64,000 bases of DNA from Plantago ovata. Lineage: Eukaryota; Streptophyta; Magnoliopsida; Lamiales; Plantaginaceae. The notes beneath the pieces are model-generated. The model did not search any database. It saw only the letters and a list, made by a program, of their open reading frames with translations, and was not told the origin of the DNA. Within the stretch, counting starts at the first letter, position 1. Every line of letters starts with the position of its first letter. This document shows, one piece after another, positions 9,795 through 19,380 of the stretch. The translations under genes and the position numbers were made by a program. The DNA lies in the NCBI GenBank assembly GCA_028274465.1, contig CM051456.1, forward strand, positions 72,650,753 through 72,714,752. Direction: 5' to 3'.

Positions 9795-12700
9795 ATGGCT
9801 CCCAAGAGACAGTTATCTAGGTCATCAAAGTCGTCAAAGGTTGACAGTGCTGAAACACGCATTGCTCCGGTGACTACTCCGGCCACAAAGACAGCGAAAG
9901 TTGTGTTGAAAAACAACCGAATCACAGAAAAACCAATGCCTCCGTCATATCTTGACACTGCAAAGTGTGAGATGTTGATGCAATGGGGAGGGTTTGCAAA
10001 AGAAAAGTACATTAGGTACTTTTATGAACAAGAATTTGATGACCAAAATGAAGAGGCGCTTGAGTTTATCAAGCAGCAAGGCCTCATGAACTTTATCTCT
10101 GCTCGCACTAAGCAAGTGAGCATGATTGATACAATGGAATTCTACAACAACGCAGAAATCCAGTCCCTTACAGACAGTAATGGAGTCACTGAAAAAGTGA
10201 TCCTTACTTATGTTCAGAACACGCAAATCGTCCTGAAATGGACTGATTTAGCGGAAATCTTTCAGATTCCAACCACTGGAACTGAAGATGACGTCACTGC
10301 TTCTGACGAAGAAATTGAAGCTTTCTACAATGACGTCAGAAATGCAAAAATGAAGAAAGGCGAGATAGCTCCCGTGACTTGGACAAAGCACGTTAAGAGA
10401 AAGCATCTCTGCCATTCACTTGGTCTAGTAGCTCTGCTACTAATAAAAGTTCTTGACTCCCAAGTTGGAGGAATTGACCAAGTAGGCCTGAGAAGATGGC
10501 CATTGCTGATGCATATCTATGAAAATAAAACGGAACTTAACTGGGCTAAGTACATTTTCAACAGGCTTGTTGATTGTGTTTCTAAGTTCAAGGTTAAGGT
10601 AGAAGACAACAAGGTCTCACCTTCCTTTCCAGTTATGTATGGAATCAAGATATGCTATGTCCTTGAACATTTCAGGATTCAACTAAGAAACCCATTGCCA
10701 ATCAAGAAATCTGTGTGCAATGTGGGAAGATCTTTCTACAAGCAGAATGTACCTAAGATTGCTGGAAAGAAAGCTAAGAAGTCAACAACTACAAATGTTG
10801 TCAGCACAAGCCAGCAAGAAAGGTATACAACAGCTGCAGATGTTACCACTCAGCAACTTAGAGATGAAACTGCTGTTGGTGGTGGTAACACAAATGAAAC
10901 TGTTATAGAAAAACAACAAGGTACGTGTACAACACCAGTTGCTGAAAATGCAACCATAGATGACTCTGGGAAACTGGAGAAATCTAAAAAGAAAAAGAGG
11001 AAAGCTGATGATGACACTCAGACTGCAGCGTCATCAGCAAATCCCGTACCTAAGAGGAAACAGACAAGCAACAAAAGGAAGAAAACACTGGCTCTCCAGT
11101 CAGTCCCTGATGTCCAAGACTTCTCAGTTAATTCCCAGACAAATGCTGAAACGCATTTGCCAGTAGATGTTGCTGAAGTGATTACTGAAGCATATGTCAG
11201 CAATGTTGAAGTGTTTGCGGAAGCCTTCAACAATCAACTTAATGTTGATAATTCTACTGAAGATAGACCTCAAGGCAGTGGAAATGAAATTCCTGCTCAA
11301 GTCCCAGATATCTACATTGTAGATATTCCAAATGATCCAACTTTGGAACCAGCAAGTGACATTGCTGATGATCTGCAAAGAGCGGCACTTGCTGATGCTG
11401 CTGAAAAGATGGTTGCTGAACAAGAAACTTATCAGGTTGCTGAAACATCGCTTGCTGAAGAACCAGTTGCTGAAATAGCAATGGTTCCAGTTCCTGAAGT
11501 TGCTGAAACTCAAGAAGCATTATTCAACGACGCATCTCGTGATGCTGAGAATACTGGCCCAAGTTCACCCAAGACATCAATTGACAAAGTCCAGCTTGTA
11601 CTGGAAAACTTAAGCAAACAAATGGAGTTGGAAATTGAAGAATCATCCAACAAGTCAATTGATCTCTTCATGACAAGCAGTGAGCTTAAAGGTCAAGAAG
11701 CTTCTGCTCAACTTGTCATTTCAGAAACAAGGAAGATTGCTGAAACCGCACAGCTTTCTCAGTTAGAGCAAAACCAGAAGTCTGCTGAAGAAACAGTCCA
11801 AGAAGCTGAAGAAACTGTTAATGCTGAAAGGACTGAGCCACAACCTGTCCTTCCTCAGCAGGTAGTTAATTCAACCATCAGTAAAACTTCAAATTCTGAA
11901 AATTGTTCTTTTGCTAATATTATTCTTTCTCTACAGACTTCTCAAGATGCAAGTCAGATGGTTACTGAAGCCTCTGCACCAGAACCAACACTCCCTGCTC
12001 AGCAGGTAGTTAATAATTTTGGTATAAAAACTAAGTTTGACAACTTAGTACTTGTGTCTAATTATAATTTATTTCAGGATGAACAAATGGAGGATGCTAC
12101 TCAAGCGCCTCATGGAATGGAAATTGTACTACATGAACTTGCTGACTCTCAGCAGGTAAATCATGTTTCAGATATAAACTCCAAAACAATTCTCCAAACC
12201 AATCCTGATCTAAATAAAATTCTTTTTCAGGCTCAAAAGGAGACCACTGAAGTGGTACTCATCACTGAAGATCAGCAAGTAAGTTCTGAAGAACTTTACT
12301 TGAACTTCAAAAGGACAACTTTGTCAAGAGTTGCTAAGTCTGTCAGCAACTGGCAAAGGTACAGGAGAATGGATTTCTCAGATCTTCATCGTCATCTCTC
12401 AAACAAGAAAAAGAGATCTTCTCTGTTAAAGCTCGAAACATTTGCCCACTCCATCCTTCCTGAAGAAATGACATATTCTCAGCAAATGAGTTCAAATCTG
12501 ATTGCTCAAATCAGAGAGAATATGAAGGCCAAATTTAAGAGTGCCTCTCTAGCTGAACAAGCTGTGATGCTCAAAGGTCTTTTTGTACCTGTGGTGGCTG
12601 ATCCCCACAAATTAACTGAGGAAGAGGAAGTGACAAGTGTTGCTTTGTATAAGCACGTTGAGCTAGTCATTCTGACAGATGATGAAGAAGAAGAGGAAGA

Positions 12701-15116
12701 TGAGAACATTCCCACTGATCCCAGTGATGATGAAGGGAAAGATTCTAAGGACAAGAAAGACGACAATGATGACAATCAAGGTCCAAGTCCTGATGCTGGT
12801 GGATTAAAGTTAACAGTTGCTGAAAATACTCCATCTGACAATCAGCAAGCTGAACAACAACAATCTCAGCAAGAATCTCAACCTCCTCCTGCTGATGCTG
12901 AAAATCAAGCACTTGTGCAAGGCGCTGATACTGAAGAAGAATACGCCAGAAAAAGGGCTGCCTTGAAAAATGGTAAAAGTCCAGTTTCTGATGCCAAGGT
13001 TACTGAAGAAAACCTTGAAGATGTGGATGAAGAAGATGAAGATTACCAACGCGCTCTACAAAACAGTCTAGTGATCCATGCAAGGCATACGCAGGATCTA
13101 GAAATTGGTGAATCTTCAAGACCAAAACAAAAGGAAGTTCCATCCCTTCCATTTACTACTGGCGAAACTCCAGTAATTGAGCCACAAACTCAATTGATAA
13201 AACTAACTACTGGCGAAACACCAGTAATTGAGCCCCAAACTCAATTACAACTAACTACTGGCGAAACTCCAGTAATTGAGCCCCAAACTCAATTGAAACA
13301 ACTAACTACTGGTGAAACTCCAGTTGTTGAGTCTGAAGCGTTGCCATCAGCAACCACTCAACAAAAAGGAAGTGAAGCTACTGACAAAGGCTCAAAAGTT
13401 GCTCAACTTGATGAATCTGAGGATGATGACGACTTGTCAGAAAATGAAGATGAACAATCCAAGCGAGATCCCAAAGTTGTTCAGATTCCTCCTCCTGATT
13501 ACATCACTGATAAAGGTGATTCTTTAAGAGCCGAGCTGCTTTTACAAGATGATCAGTTTGCTTCCGAACTCAAGGTTCATTCCTTGACACCTCATTTAAT
13601 GCCGTTCCCAAGAGTTGAGGAGTTTACTCCCAGAATTCTAGCACTAAAGCAAATCCATGATGCCTGCAAAGCTGAAGATGAGGCATTGCTTGCTGAGAGC
13701 CCACTTGACATTGGAAAGATATTGGCTACAGTGCTGAGACGCACTACAACTTTGAAAATAGCTCAGAAAGACATCAGTCTTTATCACAAGAGCTATGAAG
13801 AAGATGTAAGTCAAGCGCTCAGGCTTGCAAAGAATGCTCTCGTAAAAGCTCAGCCTTTAATGGATGAGAAGGCCGCAACAGAGAAAAGACATGAAGAGAA
13901 CATGATGAATATTCAAAGAGAGTTGTCAACAAAGAACTCTGACCAACAGCAAATCATCATGAAGTATAACAGTTTAAACACTCTTGCTGAAAATTGCAAT
14001 GAGTTTTATTCTCTGCACATCACTCCGATGTTGCAATCCATGTCTAAGGGGGAAGAAAAGAAGATATCCAGAAAGAGAAACCAATCCCCTCCTCCTCCCG
14101 TTGCTGATGTGCCTTTGCCCATAGAACCGCTTGCTGAAAAAGAGCAAAGTTCTAAAAGGCAAGCAGGATCTGAGTTAAATTCAGCAAGTACCAAAAAGAG
14201 AAAAACCGCTGCTGAAACTCAAGATTTCTGTCACACTGAAAGTCATCACAATCTGAATGAAGAAGATGATGAAGAGGATGACAATCAAACAATAGCTCAA
14301 GCCATAAGAGCTAGACCCTTAACAGCCTTGACTCCATCTGGCCACTCAAAGCATTTCTCGTCTGACTCTTCAGCAAGAGATCAAGACAATGCTAAGACAA
14401 GAAGAAGAAGGCAAAGACAGGAAGAGAAAAGGCTGGCCAGCATTGCTATTGGCTCCGACATTGAATATACAAAGACCAGCAATGAGGAAACCACTCAGAA
14501 TGTAATCAGAAACATTCATGGTTGTTGGATCTTAAAGCTGGAAGACTTGCTGGTGAATGAGTTCTTTCCTACAGCCATATTGAATCAAATGTTCAAATGG
14601 ATTGAACTCAAGGTCCAAAGAAAGCAAAGGGAAGAATCCCTTCCTAGAAATATTGCTGGAAAATGGTTGAATCTAGAGGTCTATGTAAGAAGAGTTGCCA
14701 ATGGTAAGACATACAAACAGGAACCAAATCTGATCAAACCACCTGGCATTGCTTACTACTCGGACACGGTAACAAAGAAACCTAAGAAGAAACTTGGATT
14801 GATTCCTTATGAGTACTTCTATCTCACTGCTAAGGATCAAGAAGAAGATCTTCTCTGGCTAAGAAAGATTCATCCGAAAAGCATTTCAGATAAACAGCTT
14901 CTCCATGCCAGCAATTGGGGCATGCATTTGTGGGTAATTAATTACATGGAAATGAATGCTGAAAAGCATCATCATACTGCCTGCAAAAACGCAAGAATTC
15001 TTCAACTACAAGTCCGTAGGCTTCTGGAAAACTACGAAAAGGATTGTGTTGAATTCACTGCACTTGCTGAGAAGAGTGTAAGAGAGATTTTGAGAAAATC
15101 TTCTGAAAGAGCTTAA
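9795..15116 (+). CDS. Copia A extra ORF (env-position protein, 1773 aa)
   Basis: This is an uninterrupted ATG-to-TAA frame between pol and the 3' LTR, where Sirevirus-type elements carry an env-like ORF. The N-terminal part (about aa 50-310; FYNNAEI..., KHLCHSLGLVALLLIKVLDS, LNWAKYIFNRLV) has the look of the plant mobile/putative plant transposon protein domain. A Lys-rich nuclear-signal-like KKKKRKADDD follows at about aa 400, then a long VAE/Gln-rich region with three intron-like segments (aa 690-812), an acidic tract (about aa 960-995), four TTGETP repeats (aa 1121-1180), helical Gln/Lys-rich sequence (about 1290-1420), a basic KTRRRRQRQEEKR (about 1534) and a conserved C-terminal domain (about 1575-1773). 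No signal peptide or transmembrane helix is evident, so a true envelope protein is unlikely. B and C carry decayed homologues. Confidence 0.85.
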   Translation: MAPKRQLSRSSKSSKVDSAETRIAPVTTPATKTAKVVLKNNRITEKPMPPSYLDTAKCEMLMQWGGFAKEKYIRYFYEQEFDDQNEEALEFIKQQGLMNFISARTKQVSMIDTMEFYNNAEIQSLTDSNGVTEKVILTYVQNTQIVLKWTDLAEIFQIPTTGTEDDVTASDEEIEAFYNDVRNAKMKKGEIAPVTWTKHVKRKHLCHSLGLVALLLIKVLDSQVGGIDQVGLRRWPLLMHIYENKTELNWAKYIFNRLVDCVSKFKVKVEDNKVSPSFPVMYGIKICYVLEHFRIQLRNPLPIKKSVCNVGRSFYKQNVPKIAGKKAKKSTTTNVVSTSQQERYTTAADVTTQQLRDETAVGGGNTNETVIEKQQGTCTTPVAENATIDDSGKLEKSKKKKRKADDDTQTAASSANPVPKRKQTSNKRKKTLALQSVPDVQDFSVNSQTNAETHLPVDVAEVITEAYVSNVEVFAEAFNNQLNVDNSTEDRPQGSGNEIPAQVPDIYIVDIPNDPTLEPASDIADDLQRAALADAAEKMVAEQETYQVAETSLAEEPVAEIAMVPVPEVAETQEALFNDASRDAENTGPSSPKTSIDKVQLVLENLSKQMELEIEESSNKSIDLFMTSSELKGQEASAQLVISETRKIAETAQLSQLEQNQKSAEETVQEAEETVNAERTEPQPVLPQQVVNSTISKTSNSENCSFANIILSLQTSQDASQMVTEASAPEPTLPAQQVVNNFGIKTKFDNLVLVSNYNLFQDEQMEDATQAPHGMEIVLHELADSQQVNHVSDINSKTILQTNPDLNKILFQAQKETTEVVLITEDQQVSSEELYLNFKRTTLSRVAKSVSNWQRYRRMDFSDLHRHLSNKKKRSSLLKLETFAHSILPEEMTYSQQMSSNLIAQIRENMKAKFKSASLAEQAVMLKGLFVPVVADPHKLTEEEEVTSVALYKHVELVILTDDEEEEEDENIPTDPSDDEGKDSKDKKDDNDDNQGPSPDAGGLKLTVAENTPSDNQQAEQQQSQQESQPPPADAENQALVQGADTEEEYARKRAALKNGKSPVSDAKVTEENLEDVDEEDEDYQRALQNSLVIHARHTQDLEIGESSRPKQKEVPSLPFTTGETPVIEPQTQLIKLTTGETPVIEPQTQLQLTTGETPVIEPQTQLKQLTTGETPVVESEALPSATTQQKGSEATDKGSKVAQLDESEDDDDLSENEDEQSKRDPKVVQIPPPDYITDKGDSLRAELLLQDDQFASELKVHSLTPHLMPFPRVEEFTPRILALKQIHDACKAEDEALLAESPLDIGKILATVLRRTTTLKIAQKDISLYHKSYEEDVSQALRLAKNALVKAQPLMDEKAATEKRHEENMMNIQRELSTKNSDQQQIIMKYNSLNTLAENCNEFYSLHITPMLQSMSKGEEKKISRKRNQSPPPPVADVPLPIEPLAEKEQSSKRQAGSELNSASTKKRKTAAETQDFCHTESHHNLNEEDDEEDDNQTIAQAIRARPLTALTPSGHSKHFSSDSSARDQDNAKTRRRRQRQEEKRLASIAIGSDIEYTKTSNEETTQNVIRNIHGCWILKLEDLLVNEFFPTAILNQMFKWIELKVQRKQREESLPRNIAGKWLNLEVYVRRVANGKTYKQEPNLIKPPGIAYYSDTVTKKPKKKLGLIPYEYFYLTAKDQEEDLLWLRKIHPKSISDKQLLHASNWGMHLWVINYMEMNAEKHHHTACKNARILQLQVRRLLENYEKDCVEFTALAEKSVREILRKSSERA
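11862..11936 (+). other. Intron-like segment 1 in the extra ORF (75 nt)
   Basis: The boundaries read CAG|GTAGTT and CTCTACAG|AC. A GCTAAT branch-point-like motif lies about 24 nt before the acceptor, followed by a pyrimidine-rich tract. The segment starts exactly on a codon boundary (codon 690), is 25 codons long and has no stop. The homologous segments in B (about 23882-23956) and C (minus strand, about 39856-39930) keep GT, AG, branch motif and the 75-nt length. Confidence 0.6.
12006..12077 (+). other. Intron-like segment 2 in the extra ORF (72 nt)
   Basis: The boundaries read CAG|GTAGTT and TTATTTCAG|GA. A CTAATT branch-like motif and a T-rich 3' end are present. It starts on a codon boundary (codon 738), spans 24 codons and has no stop. 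The C copy preserves GT...AG, a better branch motif (CTAAC) and the 72-nt length. The corresponding part of B is missing. Confidence 0.55.
12156..12230 (+). other. Intron-like segment 3 in the extra ORF (75 nt)
   Basis: The boundaries read CAG|GTAAAT and CTTTTTCAG|GC, with CTAAAT about 20 nt before the acceptor. It is phase 0 (codon 788), 25 codons and stop-free. In copy C the acceptor AG is changed to TG, so this one would no longer splice there. The corresponding part of B is missing. Confidence 0.5.
13155..13332 (+). repeat. TTGETPVIEPQTQL in-frame tandem repeat
   Basis: Four units of 51, 48, 51 and about 28 nt begin at 13155, 13206, 13254 and 13305, encoding TTGETPVIEPQTQL with small variations. 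Copies B (about 50746) and C (about 38590, minus) have a single unit, so the expansion is specific to A and probably recent. Confidence 0.9.
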
Positions 15117-15382
15117 GTTCCCTCAATAGTCTTTGTTAAAGTTTTTGCTTGCTGATTTTGTTTTTGTTATCTATGCTTTCTCATGTAAACTTCTGAAAGA
15201 TAACTATCAGCAATGAAACTTTTTGACTCTTATTGGTTTTTGATTATGCAATTTACTTATGCTTACTGTTTAATTATTCAAGTATGCTTGCATTAATCAA
15301 CTGATTTATTCAACATCAGAAACCTCTAAAAGGGTAACAATTAATTTAGCCATGGATTGCTAACATCAAAAAGGGGGAAATT
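15117..15382 (+). other. 3' untranslated stretch and polypurine tract of element A
   Basis: There is no credible gene. The AT-rich sequence after the extra ORF ends with AAAAAGGGGGAAATT (about 15368-15382) directly before TGTTAGG, the LTR start. A purine run in this place is the plus-strand primer of LTR retrotransposons. The same tract precedes the 3' LTR of B (about 52854-52866). Confidence 0.85.
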
Positions 15383-17021
15383 TGTTAGGAAACTTGTAAT
15401 TTTGATGAGCAATTTACCATGCTAAATTAAGGAAAGTCCAGTAACTAGTACTCTTATGGTCCATAGGAATTTAGAATTTTAAGGACATTGTAAAAGAGGA
15501 ACGTTTGCTGATGACTTAGTTAGGTGCTAGATAAGTTATTTCTTTTGCGTATGATGTATTTTATTTTCTGAAAAGAAAATAACTTATTGATGCTTAGCTT
15601 ATGATGTATCTTATTTTCTGAAAAGAAAATAACCTATTGAAGCATTTGCTGAAGATATACTTTGTTTATTACAAACAAATTATTGAAGCAAATAGAAACC
15701 GCTCAGAATCTTGAAGACTTTTGAAGATCTAAAGACTTGAAGATTTGAAGATCTGAAGACTAGAAGATTGCTGAAGACTGGTATCTACAAAGGCACGTGT
15801 TGCTCAGAAAGTGAAATTTCAGCAACAGCATTGCATAAGTGAAAATCTGAAAGACAGAGTAGGTTGTGCTTGCTGAAACTGAAACCAATCACTTACTGAT
15901 GGAACATATGTGACCTCTTGCTGAATGTATGTGAATTTGCGCTCCAATGTTACTGTTTGAATTCTATTCAAATGTGCATTTAATGCAAAGCATGCACGCG
16001 AAGGACATGAAGACTAGAAGACAAACAAAGACGCTGCTGAAAGTACAAAAGCAAGATAGTGACATGTTAAGGAACAAAAGCCTTAGGATTTGAAATTCAA
16101 ACGGCTCCTTACTTGCACTATAAATAGAGGTCATCCGGCAAAGAGTTGAAGTGTGTTAACAACGTGATCAAACTCTCACTTGTGCTTAAAACTCACAAAC
16201 CTTCAAACACTCTTACTGCCATTGATCCGTTCCAAGACTTAAAGCTTGAAAAAGCTACTTGTAAAGAAGTAGAATAAACTCGGCTAAGAAATTAGTTAAG
16301 TGTTCTTTCTTTCGAACAAGAACAAGTCTTGACACCAGAAACAATCAAACTTGTTTACTGAAAAGTATTCCAAGTTGTGTTTCTTAGATTACTTGTTAAA
16401 ACTGAATAAGTTATAATTAAGTTATCTCACCCCAAAACTCTCTAACTGAAAATACACCCTTTCAGGCGTGATATTCAGGGGGAACTTAATCGAGCATAGT
16501 TTTGCTGATTAAAAGCACCAAGTTTGGTGGAGAACAAGGTTGAGTTCTCTAGTTTAGGTTGGAGACGAAGCAAGTGTGCTTTGGTTTCTGTTGAATCGCT
16601 TTAGATAGGAGATTGTAAGGAACCTCAATCATATCTTAGTGGATTCAGTCCTAGAAAGGACGAAGTGGATTAGTTGAGAGATTACGCCACTCTCAGATAC
16701 CACTATAAAAGTGCTTGTGTGATTTACTTACTGTAGTTAGCTTTCAGCAATTCTGTCTGTACACAGTCACTCACTTCACTTGCTGAAACCTTTACTTGCT
16801 GAAAAAGTACTTACTGTTTCAAAGACTTCCGCTCTCTGATTTTAAGTATCAGCAAACCAAGTTACTGAAAAGTAACTTACGCTTGCTGAGAAAGTTAAGT
16901 ATCAGCAAACTCATTACTGAAAAGTAATAAGTACTTGTTGAGAAAGTTTTAAACGACGAAAGTTTGAAAAGACTATTCACCCCCCCCTCTAGTCTTTTCT
17001 TGTTGTTTAAAGGGACCAACA
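15383..17021 (+). mobile_element. 3' LTR of copia element A (1639 bp)
   Basis: It begins TGTTAGGAAACTTG and ends GGGACCAACA, identical in type to the LTRs of C (48837-50399) and B (52867-55614). It has a TATA box CTATAAATAG at 16128 with a CATTTAATGCAAAG motif about 160 nt upstream. Near 16250-16340 and 16590-16700 are blocks strongly conserved with the sister LTRs. The last 180 bp hold paired hairpins. The TTGCTGAAA/TTTCAGCAA hexamer-like motif is very frequent throughout. Confidence 0.9.
16843..16956 (+). repeat. Tandem hairpin units with GAAA loops near the LTR 3' end
   Basis: Two roughly 55-nt units carry AAGTTACT-GAAA-AGTAACTT (16859-16878) and ATTACT-GAAA-AGTAAT (16913-16928). The outer pair of the six-base stem is G-C in one and A-T in the other, a compensatory change. 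Between them TTGCTGA...TCAGCAA can form a third stem. Copy C has both hairpins (48982-48997 and 48930-48945, minus strand). B keeps the second one (about 55505-55521) and a damaged first one. They lie in the R/U5 part that would be at the start of genomic RNA. Confidence 0.75.
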
Positions 17022-17047
17022 CATTCGAGTCTTTTTTCACCTATTTT

Positions 17048-18355
17048 TGCTATCCTCTATGTTAATTTAGCTATATTATGGTGCATTTTATTAGAATAGT
17101 GTCACGTTTCCCTTTAGTTTGCATTTTTCGGGTTTTAGGTGAAAAACGTGTTTTCCGGGCAATTATGTTGAAGAGAACGAAGATTCGGTGTTTCGTGGTC
17201 ATCCGTGGTGTATCTAGAAAGTTCTGGATGAGATTTGAGGTCTAGGGGTCGAGTTTCAAAGCTTAAAGGTAACTAGAAGGCAAAATCCGAGTCCGAAAAG
17301 GAAAAGAACACCAAAAACGCGTCCACCGCCACTGGAGCTCCCGGGCGGTTCGCCCCACGCCAGGCGGTTCACTCGGCGTCTGGGGCGGTTCGCCCCACGT
17401 CGTCCGAACTACTATATATAATTTCGCTCTCAACAAATGTTTCCGAATGCAATCAGGAAAAGGTTATTGTCTCCATTAGTAAATCAATTCCTATTTGAAT
17501 TCAATTCCTATTCAAATTCCTTTAGAAAAAGGTAATTGTCTCCATTAGGAAATCAATTCCTATTTGAATTCCTTTAGGTTTAGCTGCAAATTGAAGGCTA
17601 TATAAAGGGGTGATTATTGCATGCTCAGAATCATACTTTCCCAGACCTTTTCTCTCACCTTTCTCATTAGTTTTAGGTAGGAATTCTCCGGAGCCTGTTC
17701 TGGGGATTCTTAGCTTAGGAGATACTTTTTCTTATCGTTTTGGAGCCTGTAAGATCGCGATTCTTCGGTGATTGACAACCTTCGGTAACATTGTATCTTA
17801 CAGTTTTTCTATTTATATTTATTTATCTTTCAACATGTTTTCATTCAATCTTGCTATGATTTCTGTTGATTGCATGACATCTATGAGTATCTAAACTTCT
17901 CGTTGGTGATAGTGTGTGATTTCTTAGCGAAAGGTTAATAATTATGCTGATGGATGTAAAGCGAATTAGACTTTGAGTTATTGCTTTATTTCTTTGATCT
18001 ATCTAAAACCTCTATCTTCGTAGTGTTGATTAATAACGGAACACAATTGGACAATTCATTGATCAAATATCTCTATGCAAAACGATCGGGTACTTCATGC
18101 ATGATTATTAACCTGCTATGCTTTGAATGATCATACTATCACTAACCTCCATTATCTGATAAGAAAAAACTTTGCTAAGTCGTTTGTTGATTTTATAGTT
18201 TAAGTTAGATTAGATAAAGCTAGTTATAGTCCTTAGAGATCGACACTCGAGGTTATTTTACTGCTACACTACGGTTTTCGTTGTAGTTGTGAATTGCCTT
18301 TGGCTAAATACAAATTTATTTGATTAATTAGAATCTGACAAATTCCGGATCATCA
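17048..18355 (+). mobile_element. Athila-type LTR, forward (probable 3' LTR)
   Basis: It begins about TGCTATCCTCTATG and ends GGATCATCA, matching the 5' LTR at 1413-2686 and including the GGGGCGGTTCGCCCC cluster (17343-17400). It follows the 3' LTR of copia A after a 26-nt Athila-side remnant (17022-17047). That remnant is pyrimidine-rich rather than a polypurine tract, so the true LTR start may lie elsewhere or copia A may have inserted next to or inside the LTR. Copia B gag resumes directly after it. Confidence 0.75.
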
Positions 18356-19380
18356 ATGTGTCAAACTACGTGTTTTGCATCATGACTGATCAGGTAATTT
18401 CTCCTACCTCTGACTCTGATTCAGAAAGTGAAGATGAGATTGATCTTGATAGAATTCAAGGAGAAATCGAAAGATTTGAGAAAACTCTGAGCAAACAGCA
18501 AGAGAAACTACAGAATGCTGAACTTCTGACCAAGCAAACTACTGAAAAGTACATTGTGCTGAGCGCTGAGTCAGAAAAGAAAGATGATGAAATATTTCAT
18601 CTTAAAAAGCTAATTGCTGAAGCTACAGAGAAAAATGCTCAAATGGCAATAGAATTGGAAGAATGTCAGTCTTCAATTTTGAAGTTACTTGCTGAAATAA
18701 AAGAGATGAAAAAGATGAAAGTCAATTTCAAATCTTATGCAAATGCTAGTAACACTCTAACTGAACTAAATTCTTATCTGAGAGATTCATCTCAGAAAGA
18801 AGGTTTAGGTGCCACTTATGAGGGTGATGACGTGATACTCTTGATTAAAGACAAATCACCAATAACTTTTGTTCGTGCTACGAATAGTGGTCAACCAGAA
18901 CTCTATCAAATCGGTCCATCTAAGGTTGCTGAGAAAAGTAATCAAGTACCTATGACCAAGAAGCTCGTTGTTGCTACTCAAAGTAACAAGACTTCAAAAG
19001 GTAAACAGATCGCTGAAAAGCAATCTGGTCAGAAACAGGTTGCTGAAAAGCAATCTGATCAGGAAAAGGTTGATGAAAAGCAATCCGCCAAACAAGTTGC
19101 TGCAAAGCAATTTGTTAAGCCTAAAGGCAAGTTTACTAACAAAAGTAATCAGAAGAACTTTGCTGACAAACCTAAATCAATTAAGGTTGTTGAGACAAAG
19201 ACTCAGCATTCTCCAAGAAGTGGACTTGGTTACAAGAACAAGCAAAACCAACTTTTCCACGAGTATAAGCAAAGTCAGCAAAGATACATCATAGAGCTGA
19301 ACAAATCCAAGCCTAAGAGTACTGACAATACTCCGAATGCTAGGACTAGAAGGAACCTTGCTAGAAAAGAAACTTACTGA
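18356..19380 (+). pseudogene. Copia B gag, C-terminal coiled-coil part
   Basis: An open frame from about 18358 encodes an acidic SDSDSESEDEIDL segment, a long heptad-rich coiled coil (IERFEKTLSKQQEKLQ...) and a Lys/Gln-rich tail (KQVAEKQ repeats), ending at TGA 19378. Element C has the same region at 47450-46304. In gag of this family it lies after the zinc knuckle. The N-terminal gag and knuckle are missing here, and the fragment starts at the end of the Athila LTR without an ATG. It is a remnant, although 340 codons are still open. Confidence 0.8.

Larger units (their letters stand above)
4030..17021 (+). mobile_element. Ty1/copia element A (Sirevirus-like), 5' truncated
   Basis: Order of parts: integrase core, RT, RNase H (interrupted by a solo LTR at 6675-8764), palindrome array, internal promoter-like block, a 1773-codon extra ORF, polypurine tract and a 1639-bp 3' LTR. 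The 5' LTR, gag, protease and integrase zinc finger are missing; the left junction lies inside Athila gag. A long LTR, a tRNA-iMet primer site in sibling C and an extra ORF after pol resemble the Sirevirus/SIRE (Maximus) lineage, but lineage assignment needs an RT phylogeny. TSDs cannot be checked because the 5' end is gone. Confidence 0.8.

Noticed and set aside
9795-15116. A true retroviral envelope gene
   Set aside because: No signal peptide, transmembrane helix, cleavage site or clear glycosylation pattern; only its position is env-like.
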